Assembly: GCA_019695435.1 (NCBI GenBank)
Contig: JACTVF010000048.1
Span: 1 to 11,764 of the forward strand
Direction: 5' to 3'
Length of the DNA: 11,764 bases
Source of the DNA: Methanoregulaceae archaeon
Lineage (GTDB): Archaea > Halobacteriota > Methanomicrobia > Methanomicrobiales > Methanospirillaceae
Shown here: positions 1 to 5,545 of the stretch, piece by piece
Layout of the letters: each line of letters opens with the position of its first letter
How positions within the stretch are numbered: the stretch's first letter is position 1
Made by a program: the position numbers and the translations under genes
Notes under the pieces: model-generated
The model's input: only the letters and a program-made list of their open reading frames with translations
Databases searched by the model: none
What the model was told of the DNA's origin: nothing

Positions 1-116
1 GGGGAAAGAGCATCCTCTCCGACACCGCGTACCAGCGGATCATGATGGCGTGCGGTCTCTTCCTCGTCGTCTTCGGGGTCTATTACCTCGTGCGGATCGT
101 TTTTCCCACGGGATAG
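1..116 (+). CDS. C-terminal end of a membrane protein, possibly a LysE-type exporter (partial)
   Basis: The window opens inside a gene whose frame starts at base 3 and ends at a TAG at 114-116. The 37 visible residues are a short polar stretch (GKSILSDTAYQRIMMAC) followed by a strongly hydrophobic segment (GLFLVVFGVYYLVRIV) and a three-residue tail, which is a last transmembrane helix. The pattern of a basic/polar loop, then a Gly-rich 'GLFLVVFGVYYL' helix at the extreme C-terminus, resembles LysE/RhtB amino-acid exporters, but too little is present to decide. The next gene starts 61 bases downstream behind its own TATA-like box, so the two are probably transcribed separately. That it is the end of a membrane protein is well supported; the family is a guess. 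Confidence 0.55.
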   Translation, partial: GKSILSDTAYQRIMMACGLFLVVFGVYYLVRIVFPTG

Positions 117-138
117 GGCGACGCCCGGGAAGGGGTGC

Positions 139-147
139 GCTATATTA
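139..147 (+). promoter_or_regulatory. TATA-like box for the signal peptidase gene
   Basis: The sequence GCTATATTA lies about 35 bases ahead of the ATG at 178, in an AT-rich gap after the upstream stop. In archaea transcription starts about 25 bases downstream of the TATA centre, which would give a leader of roughly 10 bases. There is no well-spaced Shine-Dalgarno site, since AAGG almost touches the ATG, so a very short leader fits. Confidence 0.45.
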
Positions 148-177
148 ACAAAAAACGCCAATAAAGAGCGCTAAGGA

Positions 178-1140
178 ATGGCAGAAAAAGAGCAGTCGCG
201 GGATATCCGCACGATGATCCAGGCGTTCCGGACAAGCGATCACTGGGCGGTCTCCCTTGCCCGCGACGTTCTCTGGGTGATGGTGGTTGTCGGGTGCATC
301 GCGCTTGCCCTCTACCTGATCTGCGGGACATGGCCCGCGGTCGTCACTGTAGAATCGTCAAGCATGGAACCCCACATGAACATCGGCGACCTTGTCGTGG
401 TGGTCCAGCAGGACCGGTTCGGGCCCGTCCAGACATGGGAGGAGGCACAATCGACCGGCTACCAGAAGTTCGGCGATTACGGCGACGTGATCATCTACCG
501 CCCCAACGGCCAGACCGATTTCTGGGCTTCGATCGGCCTGCTCCCGCTCTCCAGCCAGCACCCGATCATCCACCGGGCCATGACCTGGGTCGATGCCGGG
601 CAACCGGAGCCGTCGTATCTCAATCCCTATGGCGGCAAGGAAACCCCCACCGAATATATCCCGCTTGCGACCAGCAACACGACCGTGTTCGGGTACTACC
701 TCCTGTATCCTGTCGGCGTTATGCCCCCGACGAACGTCACCGCAGATTCCAAGGGCATGGGATTCAGTACGACAGAGAACAAGTACTTCCTTTCCGAACA
801 GTACGTGGTTGCCAACCAGGGCTACGTGCGGTATTCCGACCCGGTCACCCACGGCGGTTACATCACCAAGGGCGACAATAACCCGGTGAGCGACGAAGGG
901 TACCTCACGGTTGGCAATATCCAGACGATCGAACCCGTGGAAAAGGGATGGGTGGTGGGAAAAGCCCTCTTCACGATTCCCCTTGTAGGCCTGCTCCCTC
1001 TCCATATCTGGTGGGTGATCGTTGTCGTTATCGTGGCTATGGTTGTCTGGGACTGGTATGCAAAACGAAAGGAAGCGCCCTCCGGCAAAAAGGCCAGCAA
1101 ATCAAAGAATCCACAGAAGAGTTCCCGGCAGAAGAAATAG
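178..1140 (+). CDS. Signal peptidase I, archaeal (S26B) type
   Basis: Membrane protease that removes signal peptides from exported proteins, with its active site on the outer face of the cytoplasmic membrane. The 320-residue product has a first transmembrane helix at about 31-49, then the catalytic serine box ESSSMEP with Ser62 before Met. The second box is HPIIHRAM with His132, where archaeal and ER-type enzymes use His in place of the bacterial Lys. The GDNN box is at 232-235, followed by VVGKA at 259-263. A second transmembrane helix spans about 277-293, and a very basic, Lys/Ser-rich cytoplasmic tail runs to residue 320. Residues about 136-210 form a long Gly/Pro/Tyr-rich insertion between the His box and the GDNN box, longer than in minimal enzymes. 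The ATG at 178 is chosen because it lies just after a TATA-like box. Only 24 bases separate it from the following cofH gene, so co-transcription is possible. Confidence 0.88.
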   Translation: MAEKEQSRDIRTMIQAFRTSDHWAVSLARDVLWVMVVVGCIALALYLICGTWPAVVTVESSSMEPHMNIGDLVVVVQQDRFGPVQTWEEAQSTGYQKFGDYGDVIIYRPNGQTDFWASIGLLPLSSQHPIIHRAMTWVDAGQPEPSYLNPYGGKETPTEYIPLATSNTTVFGYYLLYPVGVMPPTNVTADSKGMGFSTTENKYFLSEQYVVANQGYVRYSDPVTHGGYITKGDNNPVSDEGYLTVGNIQTIEPVEKGWVVGKALFTIPLVGLLPLHIWWVIVVVIVAMVVWDWYAKRKEAPSGKKASKSKNPQKSSRQKK

Positions 1141-1164
1141 TCCAATATTTTGGTCGTAACGACA

Positions 1165-2253
1165 ATGACATCCGCACTTACCACGCTCCTGCGTGACGTA
1201 CAGGCCGGCCACCGGCTTACTCCTGAAGAGGGCGAACTCCTCATGAAGACGACCGGCCGCGACGTGTTCCGCGTCATTGCGGCTGCCGACGAAGTACGGG
1301 AAAATTTTGTCGGCGATACCGTCACCTATGTCAGGAACCAGAACCTGCACGTGACCAATATCTGCAAGAACCTCTGCGGGTTCTGCGGCTTCGGGAAGAA
1401 GGCGACCGATCCCGGGGCCTACTGCCTCGACCGCGACACGATACAGGCCGGTGTGCGGCTGGCGCAGGAACGCCGTGTCACTGAGATCTGTTTTCTCTCC
1501 GGAGTCAACCCCGCGTTTAACCTCGACAATTACACGGGGCTGCTCACTACGGTGCACGAGGTAGCCCCGCGAGTCCATATCCACGCATTCAGCCCGGATG
1601 AAGTGGCCCATGCGGCGAAGAGGAGCCATTGTTCGACCGCGGACGTGCTCGTCGCCCTCAAAAACGCCGGCCTCGGATCGCTCCAGGGAACCGCTGCGGA
1701 AATTCTGATCGAGTCCGTGCGGAAAGTGATCTGCCCGAGGAAAGTCTCCGGAGCTGAATGGATGAGGATTATCAAAGAGGCGCACGCGATGGGGATCCGC
1801 ACCTCCGCCACCATCATGTACGGTTCGTACGAGTCAGCCCGCGACCAGGTGGACCATATGGCGATCGTGCGGGCCATCCAGGATGAGACCCACGGATTTA
1901 CCGAGTTCATCCCGATGTCCTATATCCACACCAACACCCCGCTCTATACGCAGGGGATCGCCCGGGCCGGTGCAACGGGCAGGGAAGACCTCTTAATGAT
2001 CGCCGTTTCCCGACTTTTTCTTGACAATTTCAGGAACGTGCAGGTCTCGTGGGGCAAGCTCGGGCTCAAGATGACGCAGCTTGCGCTCCTGTGCGGGGGA
2101 AATGACCTTGCCGGCACGATGTTCACCGACGAAGTCTCCGTGGAGGCAGGTGCGGGAGATGCGAGTTACCTCGACCCGGCGGTCATGGAGCGGATGACTG
2201 CCGACCTCGGCCGGACCCTCAGAGAGAGGACGACGCTGTACGAGCTGGTGTGA
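1165..2253 (+). CDS. cofH: CofH-like radical SAM enzyme, paralog 1 (divergent copy)
   Basis: Radical SAM enzyme of the CofH family (5-amino-6-(D-ribitylamino)uracil:L-tyrosine 4-hydroxyphenyl transferase), which with CofG makes the deazaflavin FO of coenzyme F420. The cluster motif CxxxCxxC is at C67, C71 and C74 (CKNLCGFC). Family landmarks follow: HIHAFSPDEV at 138-147, GTAAEIL at 175-181, ATIMYG at 215-220, GFTEFIP at 244-250, and RTTLY near the end. I start at ATG 1165; an in-frame TTG at 1150 would add five residues. The ATG start gives 362 aa, exactly the length of the second copy downstream, and the cysteines then coincide. Several positions usual in the family have changed here: GVNP instead of GLHP, MYGS instead of MYGH, GGNDLAGT instead of GANDxGGT, TDE instead of EE. 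Activity as a true CofH is therefore less certain than for the other copy. Confidence 0.85.
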   Translation: MTSALTTLLRDVQAGHRLTPEEGELLMKTTGRDVFRVIAAADEVRENFVGDTVTYVRNQNLHVTNICKNLCGFCGFGKKATDPGAYCLDRDTIQAGVRLAQERRVTEICFLSGVNPAFNLDNYTGLLTTVHEVAPRVHIHAFSPDEVAHAAKRSHCSTADVLVALKNAGLGSLQGTAAEILIESVRKVICPRKVSGAEWMRIIKEAHAMGIRTSATIMYGSYESARDQVDHMAIVRAIQDETHGFTEFIPMSYIHTNTPLYTQGIARAGATGREDLLMIAVSRLFLDNFRNVQVSWGKLGLKMTQLALLCGGNDLAGTMFTDEVSVEAGAGDASYLDPAVMERMTADLGRTLRERTTLYELV

Positions 2254-2276
2254 GCTGCTGACACGGCAGGCACCTG

Positions 2277-2304
2277 TTTTAAAAACGATTTTTTGCTTTT
2301 TTTT
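2277..2304 (+). terminator. T-tract terminator between convergent genes
   Basis: Just after the first cofH gene come T4-A5, then T6 (2289-2294), GC and T8 (2297-2304). Archaeal RNA polymerase stops at such T-runs without needing a hairpin. On the opposite strand the A5 at 2281-2285 gives a weaker T5 for the convergent DUF1805 gene, so the segment probably ends transcription from both sides. Confidence 0.7.
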
Positions 2305-2321
2305 AAGAAGGCAGGCCCCGG

Positions 2322-2621
2322 TCAGAGCCGTTCCAGCGCCTGTTTCCCGGTCATGCCGTTCGTGATCCCGCGCCCCATCGCCCCCCGGTTGGCCTCCTTG
2401 ACGATGCCGGTGAGGATATCATTGGTATTTACAATGGACGGCCCGATCGCCGGGCGGACTTTTGCCGCGGGGTAGCTGAACGAGTCCAGTGCCGCCACAT
2501 CGAAGGCTCCGCACCCGACCAGCCCGATATCGGTAATAATGACCACAAGGTTTGCCGGTCCCAGCGGGATGACGTACCCGTCGGCAACCTTATGCGACAG
2601 ATGAACGGTGACCTTTTCCAT
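2322..2621 (-). CDS. DUF1805 (YunC-like) protein
   Basis: Small 99-residue protein whose sequence matches the DUF1805/YunC family by eye. The family signature is a hydrophobic strand followed by GxxxCGAxDVxxLD, seen here as TDIGLVGCGAFDVAALD (residues about 30-46). The C-terminal G-I-x-x-G-M-x-G-x-x-A-L-E-x-L pattern is seen as GITNGMTGKQALERL (85-99). The family has no firmly established function that I know of. Length is normal for a stand-alone member. It is convergent with the first cofH and divergent from the second, so it sits inside the cofH pair on the opposite strand. The ATG at 2621 is chosen because TTATAAT-type sequence lies about 35 bases upstream; no clear Shine-Dalgarno site is visible. 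No signal peptide or membrane segment is seen, so it should be cytoplasmic. Confidence 0.75.
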   Translation of the reverse strand: MEKVTVHLSHKVADGYVIPLGPANLVVIITDIGLVGCGAFDVAALDSFSYPAAKVRPAIGPSIVNTNDILTGIVKEANRGAMGRGITNGMTGKQALERL

Positions 2622-2651
2622 AATGCTCTACGATGCACATTGGCGTCGTAG

Positions 2652-2660
2652 TATTATAAT
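2652..2660 (-). promoter_or_regulatory. TATA-like box in the DUF1805/cofH divergent gap
   Basis: TATTATAAT (read ATTATAATA on the minus strand) lies about 31-39 bases ahead of the DUF1805 start, the right place for an archaeal TATA box with a leader of about ten bases. Because the box is nearly symmetric it could also serve the plus strand. A second AT-rich candidate for the cofH gene is TTTACGTTTAGTA at 2691-2703. Confidence 0.45.
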
Positions 2661-2703
2661 GATGACGGGGGCGCATGGCCGGGCGATAGGTTTACGTTTA
2701 GTA

Positions 2704-2720
2704 TGACACAGTGTGACACA
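2704..2720 (+). promoter_or_regulatory. Operator-like direct repeat TGACACA x2 ahead of cofH paralog 2
   Basis: The heptamer TGACACA occurs at 2704-2710 and again at 2714-2720, exactly 10 bases apart, one helical turn. The overlap contains a small dyad, ACAC-A-GTGT. It lies between a TATA-like stretch (2691-2703) and the ATG at 2740, where a repressor would block initiation. This is a positional argument only. Confidence 0.3.
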
Positions 2721-2739
2721 CAGGACGGGTAGTGCCGGT

Positions 2740-3828
2740 ATGGACAGTCACCTTTCAACGATACTCTCCGATGCAGCAGGAGGACACCGGATCAGCGAAG
2801 CGGATGCATTGTGCCTTTTTACGACACGCGATCGTGACGTCTGGAAGATTGCCGCTGCGGCCGATGAAAAGCGAGAAAAGGTTGTCGGCAACGCGATCAC
2901 CTATGTCCGCAACCAGAACATCAGCGTGACCAACCTCTGCGTCAATGCCTGCGGGTTCTGTGGGTTCTCGAAGAAGCCGGGTGAGGTGGGGATCTATTTC
3001 CACGACAAGCTGGCCATTGAGGAGAAGGCCCGGCTCGCGAAGTCCCGCGGGGTGTCCGAGATCTGTACGGTCAGCGGCCTGCACCCGGCATTTACCGCAC
3101 AGTCCTACTTCGACATCTACCGCTGGATCAGCGAGGCGGCGCCGGGGGTGCACCTGCACGCGAGTAACCCCATGGAAGTCGCGTATGCGGCACGGCAGAG
3201 CCGCATGACCACAAAGGAAGTGCTCTCGCAGATGAGGGCGGCCGGACTTAACTCGATGTGCGGGACAGCGGCAGAGATCCTCGTCCAGCCGGTCCGGGAG
3301 AAGATCTGCCCGCAGAAGATCTCTGCCGATGAATGGGTGCGTATCATCCGGGAGGCCCACCACCTTGGCATCCCCACAACGGCCACGATCATGTACGGCC
3401 ACTGCGAGAGCGATCATGACCGGGTGCGGCACCTCGCGATCCTCCGGCAGATCCAGGACGAGACCCTCGGTTTTACAGAGTTTGTCCCGCTCTCGTTCAT
3501 CCACATGAACACCCCGATCTTCCGGAACGGGCAGGCCCGGGCAGGAGCGACCGGCCGCGAGGATATCCTGATGGTCGCCGTCGCCCGGCTCTTTTTGGAC
3601 AATTTCAAAAATATCCAGGTCTCGTGGGTGAAAGAAGGGATCAAGATGGCGCAGCTGGGCCTTCTTGCCGGGGCAAACGACTTCGGCGGTACCGTATATG
3701 AGGAGAGCATCTCCAAGGGGGCCGGGGCGACCAACACGGACTACCTCGACCCGGCCGAGATGCAGCGGGTGGCAGAAGACCTCGGGCGGACGCTGTGCCG
3801 GCGCACGACGCTCTATAAGCGGGCCTGA
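2740..3828 (+). CDS. cofH: CofH-like radical SAM enzyme, paralog 2 (more canonical copy)
   Basis: Second member of the CofH family, 362 aa, alignable with the upstream copy without gaps and about half identical by eye. In FO synthesis CofH joins 5-amino-6-(D-ribitylamino)uracil to a tyrosine-derived group; CofG, not in this window, finishes the ring. Cluster cysteines are C67, C71 and C74 (CVNACGFC). This copy keeps the usual family motifs GLHP (113-116), TTATIMYGH (213-221), EFVPLSF (247-253), SWVK (295-298), GANDFGGT (311-318) and EES (321-323). One region, HASNPMEV (140-147), is less usual than the HAFSP version in paralog 1. A GTG at 2713 in the same frame would add nine residues, but ATG 2740 gives the length shared with paralog 1. 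It is divergent from the DUF1805 gene, so it has its own promoter rather than reading through from the first copy. Confidence 0.88.
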   Translation: MDSHLSTILSDAAGGHRISEADALCLFTTRDRDVWKIAAAADEKREKVVGNAITYVRNQNISVTNLCVNACGFCGFSKKPGEVGIYFHDKLAIEEKARLAKSRGVSEICTVSGLHPAFTAQSYFDIYRWISEAAPGVHLHASNPMEVAYAARQSRMTTKEVLSQMRAAGLNSMCGTAAEILVQPVREKICPQKISADEWVRIIREAHHLGIPTTATIMYGHCESDHDRVRHLAILRQIQDETLGFTEFVPLSFIHMNTPIFRNGQARAGATGREDILMVAVARLFLDNFKNIQVSWVKEGIKMAQLGLLAGANDFGGTVYEESISKGAGATNTDYLDPAEMQRVAEDLGRTLCRRTTLYKRA

Positions 3829-3903
3829 CAGGGTCTGTTTGTGTGAAGATCTCCCTTGACGGGATGACCGGGAAACAATGCGGGCACTGGTGACGAGCAC
3901 TTC
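3829..3903. other. 75-base convergent gap
   Basis: Gap between the 3' ends of cofH paralog 2 (+) and the iron-sulfur flavoprotein gene (-). It holds no clear T-run or hairpin. A short plus-strand frame from a GTG at 3843 to a TGA at 3893 encodes only 16 residues and I do not call it a gene. Confidence 0.5.
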
Positions 3904-4458
3904 CTAGTCGTGGTTGGGCAGGAGCAGCCTGACGATCTTATCCCCGGTCTTTTTTGCATGCGCCACGGCTTTTGCATCGTTCATGATATCCCCCACATCA
4001 ACCCCCGTGCCGGTGACCGCCCCAAGGGATGCAAACTCGTGGGCGCTGAGGAATCCTTCAATCGTTTTTACCGTCCGTTCTGCGCCTTTCGATGCATTAA
4101 CCGCGACCGCGATACCCTTTTTCCCGGAGAGCTTGCGGTCATGATAGAGGGAGTACGTGCGGTCGATGAAGTTCTTGAGCTGGCCGTTAACATCATAGTA
4201 ATACGTGGGCGAGCCGATCACGAGTACGTCGCAGTCCAGCACCTTCTGTGCGACACCCCCCCAGTCGTCACCCTCGATCACGCACCATTTCTTCTCCTTG
4301 CATTTCAGGCAGCCCAGGCACGGGAGGATCTTCTTCCCGGCAAGGGAGACAAATTCCGTTTTGATCCCCGCCTCCTTGCACTGCCCGAGAACCACCCTGA
4401 TGAGCTGGGCGGTGTTCCCGTCCTTTCGCATGCTGCCCGACAACCCGAGAACTTTCAT
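3904..4458 (-). CDS. Iron-sulfur flavoprotein (Isf-type flavodoxin-fold)
   Basis: Flavodoxin-like FMN protein carrying one 4Fe-4S cluster, the class known from methanogens as iron-sulfur flavoprotein. Such proteins move electrons and have been linked to oxygen/peroxide handling; the partner is not shown by the sequence. The 184-residue chain begins MKVLGLSGS, then RKDGNT (11-16), the FMN phosphate-binding loop. The compact cysteine motif is at C47, C50, C53 and C59, i.e. CX2CX2CX5C, inside the CX2CX2CX4-7C range of the Isf family. GSPTYYYDVNGQLKNFIDR (82-100) is the flavin-side loop and helix typical of NADPH-dependent FMN reductase folds. Its ATG overlaps the stop of the DUF123 gene by four bases (ATGA, 4455-4458), so it is the last gene of a three-gene minus-strand operon and probably translationally coupled. 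Confidence 0.85.
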   Translation of the reverse strand: MKVLGLSGSMRKDGNTAQLIRVVLGQCKEAGIKTEFVSLAGKKILPCLGCLKCKEKKWCVIEGDDWGGVAQKVLDCDVLVIGSPTYYYDVNGQLKNFIDRTYSLYHDRKLSGKKGIAVAVNASKGAERTVKTIEGFLSAHEFASLGAVTGTGVDVGDIMNDAKAVAHAKKTGDKIVRLLLPNHD

Positions 4459-4916
4459 AGGTTACCCTTTGCTTTGGTGGTAATGATAGTTTTGATCCCG
4501 GGAGTAAGCCCGAGGCCGGCAAACGCCGCAACGATCTCGGCCTGCGGCTCCCTGCTCCAGTACAGGAGGTGAGACGGGCAGTTGCAGTCGCTGCACCCGA
4601 ACTTCTCCACCCCGGGGCCGCCCCGGGCAAGGGCTGCCGCGAGCTGGCATTCAAGACGTTCCTGTGTCTGGGCATACACGGCATACGCGACACGGAAGCG
4701 GGGGTCGGTCAGCAGGTAGTCCACGTGCCACGTCGGCCGCCGGTCCCTGTGTGTCGCGAGGTAAAGGTGGCGTTCGAGCCGCAGCAGGCCGCCGGGCCCG
4801 AGCGCAGACCCTGTGTAGCAATGCCAGCCGGCCACAAAGGGGAGGGATCCAAGCGCCCCGATCCTCACTGTGCAGGCAGGATTTTTAAAAACGAGGCAGT
4901 AAATCCCCTTATCCAT
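4455..4916 (-). CDS. DUF123 family protein (GIY-YIG-like, endonuclease III-associated domain)
   Basis: 153-residue protein matching DUF123 (PF01986), a small domain found alone or attached to endonuclease III in archaea and some bacteria, and considered distantly GIY-YIG-like. A nuclease role is plausible but unproven. Landmarks in order: GIYCLVF (4-10), the beginning of the GIY-like core; WHCYTGSA (31-38); RLERHL (46-51); WHVDYLL (63-69); and the Cys-rich FGCSDCNCPSHL (106-117), a family hallmark that may bind metal. Start: a GTG at 4922 is in frame, but ATG 4916 gives MDKGIYCL and is preceded by GGGTGGGT, so I prefer it. That start overlaps the upstream MBL gene by eight bases (4909-4916), and the stop overlaps the ISF start by four. 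Translation is likely coupled on both sides. Confidence 0.82.
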   Translation of the reverse strand: MDKGIYCLVFKNPACTVRIGALGSLPFVAGWHCYTGSALGPGGLLRLERHLYLATHRDRRPTWHVDYLLTDPRFRVAYAVYAQTQERLECQLAAALARGGPGVEKFGCSDCNCPSHLLYWSREPQAEIVAAFAGLGLTPGIKTIITTKAKGNL

Positions 4917-5511
4917 ACCCACCCTTCATGAGCTGCCGTGCCGCAGCGATGTGCCGTTTTCCGCCACAGTCCACTGGTTCCCCGTGTCCCGGGTAGAGCC
5001 CTTCCACGTCGAGCGGCGCGAGCCGGTCAAGGGACGCTGCAAGTGCCTGCCGGCTCCCCCCGGGGAAATCGTAGCGGCCGAACGCCCCGTCGGTAAATAC
5101 AGTATCCCCGCTGATGAGTGCCTTGTCCGGCTCTGAATAGAGGCAGATACTCCCCGGCGTATGACCCGGCGTGTGGATAATCATGAGGTCCCCGATCCTG
5201 TCCCCATCCGCAAGCACGATATCCGGCACGATGCCGGGCGATCGGGCGCCAAAGTGCATTGAGAGGCTTTTGCCGTCATCGATGAGCCCCCCGGCATCGT
5301 CACGATGGATCGCGATCTTCGCTGTGCACATGTGGGCGATCTCTTTTACATGAGCCGTATGGTCGAAGTGGCAGTGGGTCAGAATAATTGTGTCGATATC
5401 ATCCTTGAACGGATGAATGGCCATCGGAAAAAGGCCGGCATCCACAAGGACCGTGCCAAAAATGTACGAGTTCGCGAACGCCCCCTGTTCGGGGATCCAC
5501 CTGACCTGCAT
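4909..5511 (-). CDS. MBL-fold (glyoxalase II-like) metallohydrolase
   Basis: Metallo-beta-lactamase fold hydrolase of about 200 residues with an intact binuclear metal site. From the ATG at 5511, the HxHxDH box is H46, H48, D50, H51 (in THCHFDH). A third-strand histidine is H117 in HTPGHTPGS, the bridging Asp is D136 in ISGDT, and the last His is H176 in YPGHGEP. The overall order is that of glyoxalase II-like thioesterases and small archaeal MBL proteins; the natural substrate cannot be read from sequence. A TTG at 5517 is also in frame, but the ATG is preferred. It is the first gene of an overlapping minus-strand operon with DUF123 and ISF. Its start lies in a GCATGC palindrome, 34 bp from the likely thiC start on the other strand. 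Confidence 0.82.
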   Translation of the reverse strand: MQVRWIPEQGAFANSYIFGTVLVDAGLFPMAIHPFKDDIDTIILTHCHFDHTAHVKEIAHMCTAKIAIHRDDAGGLIDDGKSLSMHFGARSPGIVPDIVLADGDRIGDLMIIHTPGHTPGSICLYSEPDKALISGDTVFTDGAFGRYDFPGGSRQALAASLDRLAPLDVEGLYPGHGEPVDCGGKRHIAAARQLMKGGYG

Positions 5512-5545
5512 GCACAATAATAAAGCATACCAACAGATGTTTGTT
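5512..5545. promoter_or_regulatory. Compact divergent promoter region, MBL operon / thiC
   Basis: Only 34 bases separate the preferred ATG of the MBL gene (minus) from that of thiC (plus). The AT-rich run ACAATAATAAAG (5514-5525) sits about 25 bases ahead of the thiC ATG at 5546, the distance expected for a leaderless archaeal mRNA. A minus-strand box may lie inside the thiC 5' end (GCATATCC, read on the minus strand near 5547-5554). There is no room for a TPP riboswitch, so thiC is not controlled by a leader riboswitch here. Confidence 0.4.

Noticed and set aside
178..1005. Long open frames antisense and out of frame to the signal peptidase gene
   Set aside because: GC-rich coding DNA leaves shadow frames open; their translations show no domain, while the annotated frame has all catalytic boxes.
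3843..3893. Short frame ending DGMTGKQCGHW, resembling the DUF1805 C-terminus (NGMTGKQ), with a shared 14-base identity
   Set aside because: It is only 16 codons, lies on the strand opposite to what a copied cofH/DUF1805 block would give, and a 14-base match is within chance for a window this size.
2755..3900. 381-codon minus-strand frame antisense to cofH paralog 2
   Set aside because: It mirrors the codon structure of cofH, encodes Arg/Asp/His-rich sequence with no known family, and the sense frame has the full CofH signature.
5417..5545. N-terminal extension of ThiC by 43 residues
   Set aside because: The added sequence is antisense to the MBL gene, does not look like ThiC, and would place the start inside a well-supported neighbouring gene.
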